A DNA stretch of 64,000 bases from Spirochaetales bacterium (lineage in GTDB: Bacteria; Spirochaetota; Spirochaetia; Sphaerochaetales; Sphaerochaetaceae), in NCBI GenBank assembly GCA_028722305.1, contig JAQYHB010000054.1, forward strand, positions 27,347 through 91,346. The letters are read 5' to 3'. The notes beneath the pieces are model-generated. The model did no database searches. It was not told the origin of the DNA and saw only the letters and a list, made by a program, of their open reading frames with translations. Below are positions 9,339 through 18,696 of the stretch, piece by piece. Every line of letters starts with the position of its first letter. Within the stretch, counting starts at the first letter, position 1. Made by a program: the position numbers and the translations under genes.

Positions 9339-9368
9339 TTGACATATGGTGCTGTTTCCACGTACACT
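9339..9368 (+). promoter_or_regulatory. Promoter of the second sugar ABC operon
   Basis: A perfect -35 TTGACA (9339-9344), an 18-bp spacer and -10 TACACT (9363-9368) give an untranslated leader of about 35 nt before the binding-protein gene at 9410. The leader contains a small hairpin CCAGA/TCTGG just before the GGGAGG ribosome-binding site. No other gene lies in the 165 bp after 9244. Confidence 0.6.
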
Positions 9369-9409
9369 TTTTACTGGAAAGCCAGAGTTGCTTTCTGGGA
9401 GGTTGAACA

Positions 9410-10744
9410 ATGAAGAAACGAATGGCGCTTGTGCTGGCTGCCTTGATGGCCGCCGGCATGGTGTTTGCCCAAGGTTCCAAAGAGAGTGGTGCATCCACTC
9501 CTGCCAAGAGCACCGGACCTGTCACGCTGGAATGGTGGACATGGGATCCGACCATGAAGGACCAGAACGTCCAGGTCATCGCGCAGTATGAGAAGGACCA
9601 CCCCAATGTCAAGATCAACAACACGATCATCGACACCAAGGAATACTGGACCAAGATCCGCATACAGGCCCAGCAGAGGAAGTTGCCTGATGTGTTCACG
9701 ATGAGCTCCGGCTATCTCGAGGAGTGGGCCCAGAACGGACTGATGTACAACCTTGACTCGCTGATTGAGCGCGACAAGACGGATGAGGTGTTCTACAAAT
9801 CCATGATGGATTCCACCAAGTCGATTGCCAAGGCCGACCATGTCTATGCCCTTCCGTTCGCCTTGGTGACCACTGTCCTGTACTACAACAAGGATGCCTT
9901 TGACGCCGCCGGTCTGGCGTATCCGAACGAGGACTGGGACTGGAATGACTTCCGTGACGCGGCCAAGAAACTGACTATCGACAAGAATGGCGATGGCGTC
10001 ATTGACCAGTGGGGCTTCTGGGTCTATGGCAGATATGCTCAGATTGAGAGCTGGGTCTATGCGAACGGCGGAAACCTGCTGAACGCGGCAAAGGACCAGT
10101 TCGCTCCTGACCAGGCGGCCCTCGACGCGTTGAACTTCCTCTACAGCTTGGTCGCCACCGACAAGAGCGCTCCTCCGCAGAAAGAGATGAGCGCCTTCCG
10201 CAACGAGGACATCTTCACCCAGGGCAAAGCGGCCATGTGGGTTGATGGCTCCTGGTATGTCGACAATATGCGCAAGAAACTCGGTAACGACGGCTTCAAG
10301 TGGGGCATCACCCGCGTCCCGTTCGGCCCGAGCGGCAAGGCCGCCCGTGTCACCTATGGCTGGCCTGATTCCTACTGCATGGCTCCGAATACCCAGCACG
10401 TGGAAGAGGCTTGGGACTTCATGAAGTACGTGGCCGGCGAGGGCATCGATATCTCCCAGTACATGGCAGGCAAGATTCCCTCGAACATCGCGCTTTCCAA
10501 ACAGATTGTCGATCCGAATCTCCAGCCAGGAACCGATATGGAGTTGCTCTCCACCGAGGCTGGTGAGCCCCTGAAGACCTCTTACACCAAGGGCTGGAAC
10601 GAGTGGAGAGGCTACCGTTCCAACGAGGCGATGGGCTTGAACGGCTATATCGACAGCGCCATGAATGGCGAGAGAACCATGGACGAGGCTGTCAAAGCCG
10701 CGACTGGTGATATCAACGCCGTCCTGAAGCGCTACTACAAGTAA
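9410..10744 (+). CDS. Sugar ABC transporter substrate-binding protein
   Basis: The 444-residue periplasmic protein of extracellular solute-binding family 1 has a signal peptide ending AAGMVFA. The mature N-terminus QGSKESG resembles those of the other binding proteins in this window. Family traits include LEWWTWDPTMKDQNVQVIAQYEKD at the start (seen as EWWTWD then YEKDHPNV), the ligand-cleft segment YALPFALVTTVLYYNKD, and GDGVIDQWGFWVYG. The gene is first in an operon with two permeases and a phosphodiester glycosidase-like gene, and has its own promoter. The sugar is unknown; nearby sulfatase and glycosidase suggest a decorated oligosaccharide. Confidence 0.92.
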   Translation: MKKRMALVLAALMAAGMVFAQGSKESGASTPAKSTGPVTLEWWTWDPTMKDQNVQVIAQYEKDHPNVKINNTIIDTKEYWTKIRIQAQQRKLPDVFTMSSGYLEEWAQNGLMYNLDSLIERDKTDEVFYKSMMDSTKSIAKADHVYALPFALVTTVLYYNKDAFDAAGLAYPNEDWDWNDFRDAAKKLTIDKNGDGVIDQWGFWVYGRYAQIESWVYANGGNLLNAAKDQFAPDQAALDALNFLYSLVATDKSAPPQKEMSAFRNEDIFTQGKAAMWVDGSWYVDNMRKKLGNDGFKWGITRVPFGPSGKAARVTYGWPDSYCMAPNTQHVEEAWDFMKYVAGEGIDISQYMAGKIPSNIALSKQIVDPNLQPGTDMELLSTEAGEPLKTSYTKGWNEWRGYRSNEAMGLNGYIDSAMNGERTMDEAVKAATGDINAVLKRYYK

Positions 10745-10757
10745 CCATGGCTCTGTG

Positions 10758-10787
10758 GGTGGTGGCATGGGTTTCCGTGCCACCACC
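10758..10787 (+). promoter_or_regulatory. Intercistronic hairpin after binding-protein gene
   Basis: A 10-bp perfect stem GGTGGTGGCA / TGCCACCACC encloses a 10-nt loop that can pair further. Pyrimidines (gtctcttttccttt) follow, so it may also act as a partial terminator. It sits 14 nt after the binding-protein stop codon, at the same place as the hairpins at 7437, 15351 and 46530. Confidence 0.6.
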
Positions 10788-10831
10788 GTCTCTTTTCCTT
10801 TCTCACGGCCTCTGCCGTAGGGGTGTTCCGC

Positions 10832-11722
10832 ATGGCTTCCAAATCACTCGCATGGCATAAACCATGGACTCCATGGTTGTTCCTGTTGCCAACACTGGTC
10901 GGACTGTTCGTCTTCCGCCTGTATCCAATCATTACCGCGTGTGTCTTGAGTTTCACTGACTGGGATTTGCTTGGGGATCCGCATTTCATCGGACTCGAGA
11001 ATTATTTCGAGGCGTTCCATGATCCCGACACCTGGCTGGTAATCGGCAACACCTTCAAGTTTTCTTTCTTTTACGTCATCGGGGGCATGCTGTTCGGCTT
11101 GATTCTTGCCTGCCTGATCAATGTGAAGATACGAGGAATCAACTTTTTCCGCGCCGCCATCTACATGCCGGTGGTCACCAGCAGTGTCGCGGTCGGTATC
11201 GTCTGGCTCTGGCTGCTGGGTCCGAACTACGGGCTTCTGGCGATCATCTGCCGTCATTTGGGAATCAGGAACATGCCTAACTGGCTGGGGGACCGGCATA
11301 TCGTCCTCTACACCGTCGCCTTCGTGCAGGTCTGGAAGATGTCGGGCTATTACATGATTCTGTTCCTCGCGGGGTTGCAAAACATTTCCCATGAATTGCT
11401 TGAGGCAGCCACTATTGACGGGGCGACCCGTCCGCAGCGGTTCTTCCATGTCACGCTGCCGCTCCTGGCCCCAACTACGTTCTTCGTCCTGACCGTCGCC
11501 ATCATTGATTCGTTCAAGAACTTCGAGCTGATCCTTGCCATGACGAAGGGCGGTCCGATGAACGCGTCGAACACGTTGGTCTACGATGTCTACCTGAATG
11601 GATTTCTCTACTACCGTGTGGGTTTCGCGGAGGCCATCGCGTTCATTCTGCTCGTCATCGTCGCTTTCTTCACGATTGCCAATTTCTTCATCAAGAAGAA
11701 GTGGGCGCATCCATGGGATTGA
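10832..11722 (+). CDS. Sugar ABC transporter permease (MalF/UgpA type)
   Basis: The protein has about 296 residues with six predicted membrane helices. The first helix is WLFLLPTLVGLFVFRLYP, and the coupling motif EAATIDGATRPQRFFHVTLP lies near residue 190. I placed the start at ATG 10832, eight nt after AGGGG; an in-frame GTG at 10823 lies inside that ribosome-binding site. It works with the permease at 11737 and the binding protein at 9410. No ATPase is encoded nearby. Confidence 0.92.
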   Translation: MASKSLAWHKPWTPWLFLLPTLVGLFVFRLYPIITACVLSFTDWDLLGDPHFIGLENYFEAFHDPDTWLVIGNTFKFSFFYVIGGMLFGLILACLINVKIRGINFFRAAIYMPVVTSSVAVGIVWLWLLGPNYGLLAIICRHLGIRNMPNWLGDRHIVLYTVAFVQVWKMSGYYMILFLAGLQNISHELLEAATIDGATRPQRFFHVTLPLLAPTTFFVLTVAIIDSFKNFELILAMTKGGPMNASNTLVYDVYLNGFLYYRVGFAEAIAFILLVIVAFFTIANFFIKKKWAHPWD

Positions 11723-11736
11723 GGGAGGGATAAGCC

Positions 11737-12579
11737 ATGTCGCAAAAACTGAATCGTTTCCCATGGGTCCGGCTCCTATTGGTCGTACTGTTCACGGTCA
11801 TCGCCGTTTTCCCCTTCGTCTGGATGCTCTCCAACTCGTTCATGAGCGAGAAGAGCATCTTCAGCGATCCTCCGAAGTTCATCCCCGACCTGCTCTTCCG
11901 GAGGGGAATGTTCGACAACTACCGGCAGGTCATCGGCATCTATAATTTCGGGCATTATATCCTCAACAGCGTCCTTGTGGTGGTCTTCGCGGCCGTCGGC
12001 CAGCTGCTCGTCTGCTCAATCAGCGGATTCGCCTTCGCGAAGATGCGCTTCCGTGGTCGCAACCTGCTTTTCAGCCTGTTGGTGCTGACCTTCATGGTGC
12101 CTGTCCAGGTTGTCATCATCCCCGAGTACTATTTGATGATGCGGTTGAACTGGCTGGACACCTACCTGCCGCTGATTGTCCCCTCGTTCCTAGCTGGAGC
12201 CTTCGGAACCTTCATGCTGAAGGAGTTCTACGAGCAGGTGCCCGAAGCGCTCTTCGATGCCGGCATCATCGATGGGGTCAACTCATTGCAGATGTATGCA
12301 ACCATCTATGTGCCACAGTCGATTGCCCCGATCGCGACCTTGTTCATCATCGCCTTCATGAACAACTGGAACGACCTGCTCAGGCCGATGCTGTATATCT
12401 CGAAGACCGAACTGTACACCGTGACCCTCGGGCTGACCATGTTCCAGGGGCAGTACACCAGCCAATGGAACCTGCTGCTGGCGGCCAGCGTGCTCGCGGT
12501 GCTTCCCCTGATTGTGGTCTTCATCTTCTGCCAGCGTTACATCATCGAGAACTCGATGAGTTCAGGCATCAAGGGCTGA
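11737..12579 (+). CDS. Sugar ABC transporter permease (MalG/UgpE type)
   Basis: The 280-residue permease partner has a first helix around WVRLLLVVLFTVIAVFPFVW and ends in SSGIKG, the usual C-terminus of MalG-type permeases. The coupling loop here reads DAGIIDGVNSLQMYATIYVP, with DAG in place of the common EAA. GGGAGGGATAAGCC precedes the ATG. It lies 14 bp after the first permease gene, in the same operon. Confidence 0.92.
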   Translation: MSQKLNRFPWVRLLLVVLFTVIAVFPFVWMLSNSFMSEKSIFSDPPKFIPDLLFRRGMFDNYRQVIGIYNFGHYILNSVLVVVFAAVGQLLVCSISGFAFAKMRFRGRNLLFSLLVLTFMVPVQVVIIPEYYLMMRLNWLDTYLPLIVPSFLAGAFGTFMLKEFYEQVPEALFDAGIIDGVNSLQMYATIYVPQSIAPIATLFIIAFMNNWNDLLRPMLYISKTELYTVTLGLTMFQGQYTSQWNLLLAASVLAVLPLIVVFIFCQRYIIENSMSSGIKG

Positions 12580-12655
12580 AGAAACTCTTTTCCGATTCCG
12601 CTTTGTCAGGGTACACTTCCTTGAGGGGCTTTTCCTGCTTCTAGGGGGGTGTGCC

Positions 12656-13951
12656 ATGGAAAGCGCGATTGAGACGATTCAGAATCCTGACGGGAATATC
12701 CAGCGGTTCCAGATTGTGACTGGGTTTGCCTGGAAGGATATCAAGCTGGCCCACGCGCCATTTTCTGGAGCCTACGTGAAACAGCTGGCCCAGCTCTATC
12801 GTGTCGCCATCATTCCCAAGGCGCCCGAGGAGTGCGGCCATCTGCTGTTCTTCCATGTCCCGGAGGGGATGGACACATCAGCCATGCCGGCGACAATCGG
12901 CGGGGTCACCTACTACGACCCGAACGCCAATCTGGCCGCCTGGATCGAGAGCGGAGACCCGGAAAGCCTGCGTTTCCTCTCCAAAGTGGAAAAGCGGGGA
13001 TATTTCGACACCGCCGATGGCAAGGGTGTCGGCGTTCGTCCCATGCCGGTTTCCGGCCGTTTCGGTTTTGTCAGCGATTTGAGGGACCACCAGATAGCCT
13101 GCAACGCGCATTTCTTTCTGATGGATACCTATGACGCACAAAGTCCTTACGACCTGTTCGGAACGCCTTATGGCATGACGGTGGAGGGAGGTCGGATGAT
13201 CCTGCCCCCGCTGCACCATCGTCCAGCCCTCGTCGTGGACAGGGATGGCGTCCACATCGTCCATCCCGAGCTGAAGGATGTCGCCATGGTCATCGATGGC
13301 ATCACCTATCGTCATGGGGTGAACTGCACCTTCTATGAGAGGCCGGACACGGAACAGACGCCGGCAGCCAAGGGAACCGCCCTGATGGTCGCCGATGGGA
13401 GGGTGGTCGCTTCCAAGCAGGGGGGAAGGGTAAGTGTGCCGATGGGCGGCTTCGTCATCCAGGTTCCCGGCCATGTCTCGCTGATGAATCCTGCGGTCTC
13501 CTGCCGGACGAAGAACTCCTACCAGTTCGCGTTGCAGGTGGGGCCTGCGATGATGGTGGAGGGGGACATGACTGCCGGTTTCGATGGTTGTCCCTTCTGC
13601 CACTACGGGAAGATGCCGTCATTTCCTCCGACGGTCTACCCGCTCTCCTGGGAGGAAGGCAGGGCTGGCCGCATGGTGCTCGGAAGCGACCAGGCGGGCA
13701 ATCCCGTCCTTATCTGGGCCGAAGCCGCCGGGGCCTTGGGCTATGAGAAGGGGAAGGAGAGTTGCGGTTGCTCCCTGAGCGAGATGGCCTCGTTCTGCCA
13801 GAAGCTCGGGCTCGTCAACGCGATCAACCTGGATGGAGGAGGTTCCTCGCAAATCTGCTGCAAAGGTTCCCGTCTGCTCCACCTGAAGGACCGGACGGCG
13901 GAAAACAAGGAGGCCGAGCGTCCGGTGCCTGGTATCCTGACCATCGGTTGA
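12656..13951 (+). CDS. Phosphodiester glycosidase-like protein (NAGPA / DUF2233 family)
   Basis: The 431-residue protein carries the hallmark INLDGGGSSQI near residue 389 of the phosphodiester glycosidase domain (PF09992, related to the mammalian uncovering enzyme). An MVADGRVVAS segment lies further upstream in the domain. No signal peptide is visible, so it is probably cytoplasmic. The first 200 residues are less typical and may bind substrate. Family members cleave the sugar from sugar-phosphate diesters. The gene lies 76 bp after the permease genes and so probably acts on the imported sugar. A TTTTGCCTG...CAGGCA hairpin follows the stop. The substrate is unknown. Confidence 0.78.
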   Translation: MESAIETIQNPDGNIQRFQIVTGFAWKDIKLAHAPFSGAYVKQLAQLYRVAIIPKAPEECGHLLFFHVPEGMDTSAMPATIGGVTYYDPNANLAAWIESGDPESLRFLSKVEKRGYFDTADGKGVGVRPMPVSGRFGFVSDLRDHQIACNAHFFLMDTYDAQSPYDLFGTPYGMTVEGGRMILPPLHHRPALVVDRDGVHIVHPELKDVAMVIDGITYRHGVNCTFYERPDTEQTPAAKGTALMVADGRVVASKQGGRVSVPMGGFVIQVPGHVSLMNPAVSCRTKNSYQFALQVGPAMMVEGDMTAGFDGCPFCHYGKMPSFPPTVYPLSWEEGRAGRMVLGSDQAGNPVLIWAEAAGALGYEKGKESCGCSLSEMASFCQKLGLVNAINLDGGGSSQICCKGSRLLHLKDRTAENKEAERPVPGILTIG

Positions 13952-14002
13952 TTTTGCCTGGGGAAAACAGGCATCCATCTCCTGCTATGGCTGGACATTC
14001 AT

Positions 14003-14065
14003 TCAAACACGTTCGTTTTGAATTCGAAAGATTCTGTTGAAGGAATAGAAAAAGAATGGTTCAAT
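14003..14065 (+). promoter_or_regulatory. Promoter and operator-like repeats of mglBAC
   Basis: An imperfect palindrome beginning TCAAAC and ending GTTTTGA (14003-14021) is followed by -35 TTGAAG (14037-14042), a 17-bp spacer and -10 TTCAAT (14060-14065). A second near-palindrome, ATTGCGCGTAAT (14084-14095), sits just before the AAGGAGG ribosome-binding site. These are the likely promoter and binding sites of a LacI-type regulator not encoded next to mgl. The match is by eye only. Confidence 0.45.
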
Positions 14066-14102
14066 AAAGTGAAAACGCAAGATAATTGCGCGTAATCACT
14101 AA

Positions 14103-15329
<1,227 letters not shown>

Positions 15330-15350
15330 GCTTGTGTTTTGAGAGAGGAG

Positions 15351-15376
15351 AGCATGCGGGAGCGATTCCGCATGCT
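15351..15376 (+). promoter_or_regulatory. Intercistronic hairpin between mglB and mglA
   Basis: A perfect 9-bp stem AGCATGCGG / CCGCATGCT with an 8-nt loop lies 21 nt after the mglB stop. It contains the upstream in-frame ATG 15354, which argues against that ATG as the mglA start. It probably stabilises the mglB message, as binding protein is needed in excess (inference). Confidence 0.65.
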
Positions 15377-15410
15377 CTTGCCTGTATTGCATCTCGATAT
15401 GGGGGGGAAG

Positions 15411-16904
15411 ATGAGAGACGCTGTGCTCGAAATCAAGGATCTATCGAAGTCCTTTGGCAAGAACAAGGTCCTGCATGGCATCAACCTTGCGGTACGACGA
15501 GGAACCGTCATGGGACTCATGGGGGAGAACGGAGCCGGCAAGTCCACCATGATGAAATGCCTTTTCGGTATCTACGCCAAAGATGGCGGCCAGATTTTCC
15601 TTGACGGCAAGCCGGTGGATTTCACCAGCCCGAAGGAGGCTTTGGAGAACGGCGTGGCCATGGTGCACCAGGAGCTGAACCAGTGCCTGGACCGTACGGT
15701 GGTCGACAACTTGTTCCTAGGCCGGTACCCGACCCACCTAGGTGTCGTCGACGAGTCGAAAATGCTCAGGGAAACCAACAAGCTGTTTGCTTCGCTGAAC
15801 ATGAACGTCAACCCTACGACAATCATGAGGACCATGTCAGTATCGCAACGGCAGATGGTCGAGATTGCCAAGGCGGTATCCTACAACGCCAAGCTGATTG
15901 TCCTTGACGAGCCCACTTCTTCCCTGACCGAGCGAGAGGTCCGCAAGCTCTTCTCGATTGTGGACGACCTGAGGGGCAGGGGAGTTTCTTTCGTCTATAT
16001 TTCCCATAAAATGGACGAGATTTTCCAAATTTGCGACGAGGTTTCCGTACTTCGAGATGGCACGATGATCATGACCAAACCGGTGAAGGAAACCAACATG
16101 AACGAGCTGATCGCCGCCATGGTCGGCCGTTCCCTCGACAAGCGCTTTCCGGACGTGGACAACCAGCCGGGAGAGGCGTATTTCGAGGTGCAGAACCTGA
16201 CGACCAAGTACGAGCCTGTCTTGGAGGATATCTCCTTCGCTGTCCGTAAAGGTGAGATTTTCGGCTTGTATGGCCTAGTCGGAGCGGGACGGAGCGAGTT
16301 GCTCGAATCGATTTTCGGTGTGCGCACCATCGCCCGTGGTACTATTGCCGTCGGGAACAAGAAGCTCCGCTTCGCCAGCAGCAAGGAGGCGATGGAGCAC
16401 GGTTTTGCCTTGGTCACCGAGGAGCGCAAGCTCAACGGCATGTTCGCCAAGGGAACGATTGAATTCAACACCGTCATCACCAACCTCGAAGCCTACAAGA
16501 CCTCGCACAGCCTCGACTCAAGGAAGATGCGTGACGCGGCGATCCGCGAGGTGAGGCGGATGAATACCCGCTGCGTCAGTACTGACGACCTGATTTCCGC
16601 CCTGTCGGGGGGAAACCAGCAGAAGGTGATTCTTGGCAAATGGTTGGAGCGCGAGCCGGATATCTTCCTGCTCGACGAGCCGACGCGCGGTATCGACGTC
16701 GGCGCCAAGTACGAGATCTACCAGCTGATCATCAACATGGCGAAGCAGGGAAAGACCATCATCATGGTTTCCAGCGAGATGCCGGAGATCTTGGGCATCA
16801 CCAACCGCATCGGCATCATGTCGAACCATCGTCTGGCAGGTATCGTCGACACAAAAGAGACCAATCAGGAGGAGCTGCTCAGGCTCTCCGCGAAATATCT
16901 GTAA
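15411..16904 (+). CDS. mglA: Galactose/methyl galactoside ABC transporter ATP-binding protein
   Basis: The 497-residue protein has two fused ABC ATPase domains, as in MglA/RbsA. The first has Walker A GENGAGKST, VHQELN in the Q-loop region, signature TMSVSQRQM and Walker B LIVLDEPTSSL. The second has a degenerate Walker A (GLVGAGRSE), signature ALSGGNQQK and FLLDEPTRGIDVG. The degenerate second site is normal in this family. I chose ATG 15411 because the run of seven G just upstream can serve as ribosome-binding site, while ATG 15354 lies in the hairpin. This is the only sugar transporter in the window with its own ATPase gene. Confidence 0.93.
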   Translation: MRDAVLEIKDLSKSFGKNKVLHGINLAVRRGTVMGLMGENGAGKSTMMKCLFGIYAKDGGQIFLDGKPVDFTSPKEALENGVAMVHQELNQCLDRTVVDNLFLGRYPTHLGVVDESKMLRETNKLFASLNMNVNPTTIMRTMSVSQRQMVEIAKAVSYNAKLIVLDEPTSSLTEREVRKLFSIVDDLRGRGVSFVYISHKMDEIFQICDEVSVLRDGTMIMTKPVKETNMNELIAAMVGRSLDKRFPDVDNQPGEAYFEVQNLTTKYEPVLEDISFAVRKGEIFGLYGLVGAGRSELLESIFGVRTIARGTIAVGNKKLRFASSKEAMEHGFALVTEERKLNGMFAKGTIEFNTVITNLEAYKTSHSLDSRKMRDAAIREVRRMNTRCVSTDDLISALSGGNQQKVILGKWLEREPDIFLLDEPTRGIDVGAKYEIYQLIINMAKQGKTIIMVSSEMPEILGITNRIGIMSNHRLAGIVDTKETNQEELLRLSAKYL

Positions 16905-16915
16905 GGGGTTGAACC

Positions 16916-18592
16916 ATGGAACAAACGAAAGCAATCGTAGCGCTTGAGGAAGATACGAAAGTCATTGAGTACAAGGCACGGCTCTCCGCCCTTCGCAGGG
17001 ATGGCGTGAACAAGATCAGCGAGCAGCAGGAGCTGATTGCCAACATCCGCAAGAGCAAGCAACTGGGTGGTGAGGAAAAGGCCAGCAGGATCGTAGCCGC
17101 CAGGGCCGAGATCGTGAAAGCCCGTGAGGTGGCGCGGCAGAACCGGAACGAGGTGGCCGCCCTGCAAAAGGAGGCGCTTTCCTACGTCAACGAGACCAGC
17201 AAGGTCTACGAGGCCGAGGTGACTGCCCGCGAGAAGGCGAGAGTCACCGAGGGCAAGCAGGCGTTGATCGAACGGTTGGCCAAGATTGAGAGCGAGTTCG
17301 CCGCGCGGGAAGAGAGAATCAAGAACGCGGTGAAGGATCCGAAGGAGCAAAAGCTCGAGCTGGAGACTGCCGCCTACGAGAAGCGCAGCGCCATCTTTGA
17401 TGCCAGGAACGACTTTCAGGCGCTCCGCAACCAGAGCAATGCCGCCATGTTTCAGGCCTATGTCGACCACGTTTCCACCAACCGTGCGTTACGCAATGGC
17501 AAGAGCAGTTTCTCCGAGGACCGCGGCCTTGCCTGGAAGAACTACCAATACTCGTTCTCCTTCAACAGCTTCCTGCTCGCCAATGGCCTGTACATCGCCA
17601 TTGGCATCTTCTTTGTCGTCTGTGTCATCTTGGCGCCGAGCATGACTGGCAGCAACCTCTTCACGCTGCCCAACGTGCTCACCATCTTGGAACAGTCTTC
17701 GACGCGCATGTTCTATGCCTTGGGCGTCGCCGGCCTGATTCTGCTGGCAGGTACCGATCTGAGTGTGGGACGTATGGTGGCCCTTGGTTCGGTCATCACC
17801 GGCCTGTTGCTCCATCCGGGCAGGAATATCGTCACCTTCTTCGGGAAGGGGCCTTGGGACTTCTCGGCCATGCCGATGGCTTTGAGGGTGGTTGAGGCGC
17901 TTGCCCTCTCCATCGTCCTTTGTGTCGCCTTCAGCGCTTTTGCCGGATTCTTCAGCGCGAAGATGAAGATGCACCCGTTCATCTCCACGTTGGCCACCCA
18001 GCTGATCATCTACGGTCTGCTTTTCTACGGGACAAGCGGTACCCCGGTCGGATCGATTGACAGCAAGATCAAGGATGCCATCGGCGGACGCTGGTTGCTC
18101 GGATATACATCCCAGGGGCTTCCAATCACCTTCCCGAAGCTGATTATCCCGGCGGTCATCGCCATCATCGTCGCCTGGTTCATCTGGAACAAGACGGTCT
18201 TCGGAAAGAACATGTACGCGGTTGGCGGCAACAGCGAGGCCGCCGCTGTCAGCGGCATCAACGTCTTTCGCGTCACCATGGGAGTCTTCATCATGGCCGG
18301 CATCTTCTACGGTTGTGGCGCCTTTCTCGAGGCCTTCAGAGCCAACGCCAGCGCCGGTACCGGCCAAGGATACGAGCTGGACGCCATCGCCGCCTGTGTC
18401 GTTGGTGGAATCTCCTTCAATGGAGGTATTGGAAAGATTGGAGGAGCGGCAATTGGCGTGATCATCTTTACCAGCCTGACCTACTGTCTCACCTTCCTAG
18501 GTATCGACACCAACCTGCAGTTCGTCTTCAAGGGTATCATCATTGTCGCCGCCGTGTCGCTTGACAGCGTGAAGTACTTGAAGAAGAAGTGA
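16916..18592 (+). CDS. mglC: Galactose ABC transporter permease MglC with long N-terminal coiled-coil extension
   Basis: The 558-residue protein contains a normal MglC permease from about residue 215 on. The segments FYALGVAGLILLAGTDLSVGR, WNKTVFGKNMYAVGGNSEAAA and YELDAIAACVVGG (shown in parts) match E. coli MglC closely. E. coli MglC is 336 residues with its first helix near residue 15. Here the first helix is at about 219-241, preceded by about 200 hydrophilic residues rich in Glu, Lys, Arg and Ala with few Pro/Gly, as expected for a long coiled coil on the cytoplasmic side. There is no frameshift or separate start with a ribosome-binding site at the junction, so the extension appears genuine. 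Its role is unknown. Confidence 0.9.
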   Translation: MEQTKAIVALEEDTKVIEYKARLSALRRDGVNKISEQQELIANIRKSKQLGGEEKASRIVAARAEIVKAREVARQNRNEVAALQKEALSYVNETSKVYEAEVTAREKARVTEGKQALIERLAKIESEFAAREERIKNAVKDPKEQKLELETAAYEKRSAIFDARNDFQALRNQSNAAMFQAYVDHVSTNRALRNGKSSFSEDRGLAWKNYQYSFSFNSFLLANGLYIAIGIFFVVCVILAPSMTGSNLFTLPNVLTILEQSSTRMFYALGVAGLILLAGTDLSVGRMVALGSVITGLLLHPGRNIVTFFGKGPWDFSAMPMALRVVEALALSIVLCVAFSAFAGFFSAKMKMHPFISTLATQLIIYGLLFYGTSGTPVGSIDSKIKDAIGGRWLLGYTSQGLPITFPKLIIPAVIAIIVAWFIWNKTVFGKNMYAVGGNSEAAAVSGINVFRVTMGVFIMAGIFYGCGAFLEAFRANASAGTGQGYELDAIAACVVGGISFNGGIGKIGGAAIGVIIFTSLTYCLTFLGIDTNLQFVFKGIIIVAAVSLDSVKYLKKK

Positions 18593-18610
18593 TTCTGGTT
18601 TTTGTCCGTG

Positions 18611-18640
18611 AAGGGGTGCCGAAAGGCGCCCTTTTCCTTT
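18611..18640 (+). terminator. Terminator of mglBAC
   Basis: A stem AAGGG-(G)-TGCC / GGCGCCCTT with a GAAA tetraloop and one bulged G is followed by TTCCTTT. It begins 19 nt after the mglC stop. Confidence 0.8.
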
Positions 18641-18680
18641 GGTCAAGGGAAACCATTCGCATTTCTCGTTTGTTTTAGTA

Positions 18681-18686
18681 TATACT
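18681..18686 (+). promoter_or_regulatory. -10 element directly before parE (probable leaderless mRNA)
   Basis: TATACT ends only ten nt before the parE ATG, so transcription would begin at or within a few bases of the start codon. No Shine-Dalgarno is visible before ATG 18697. No good -35 is seen. Confidence 0.4.
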
Positions 18687-18696
18687 GGTTCACGAA

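Noticed and set aside
15339..15410. Longer mglA N-terminus starting at 15354 or before
   Set aside because: The extra residues are encoded by the intercistronic hairpin and are not seen in MglA proteins; 15411 gives the normal N-terminus.
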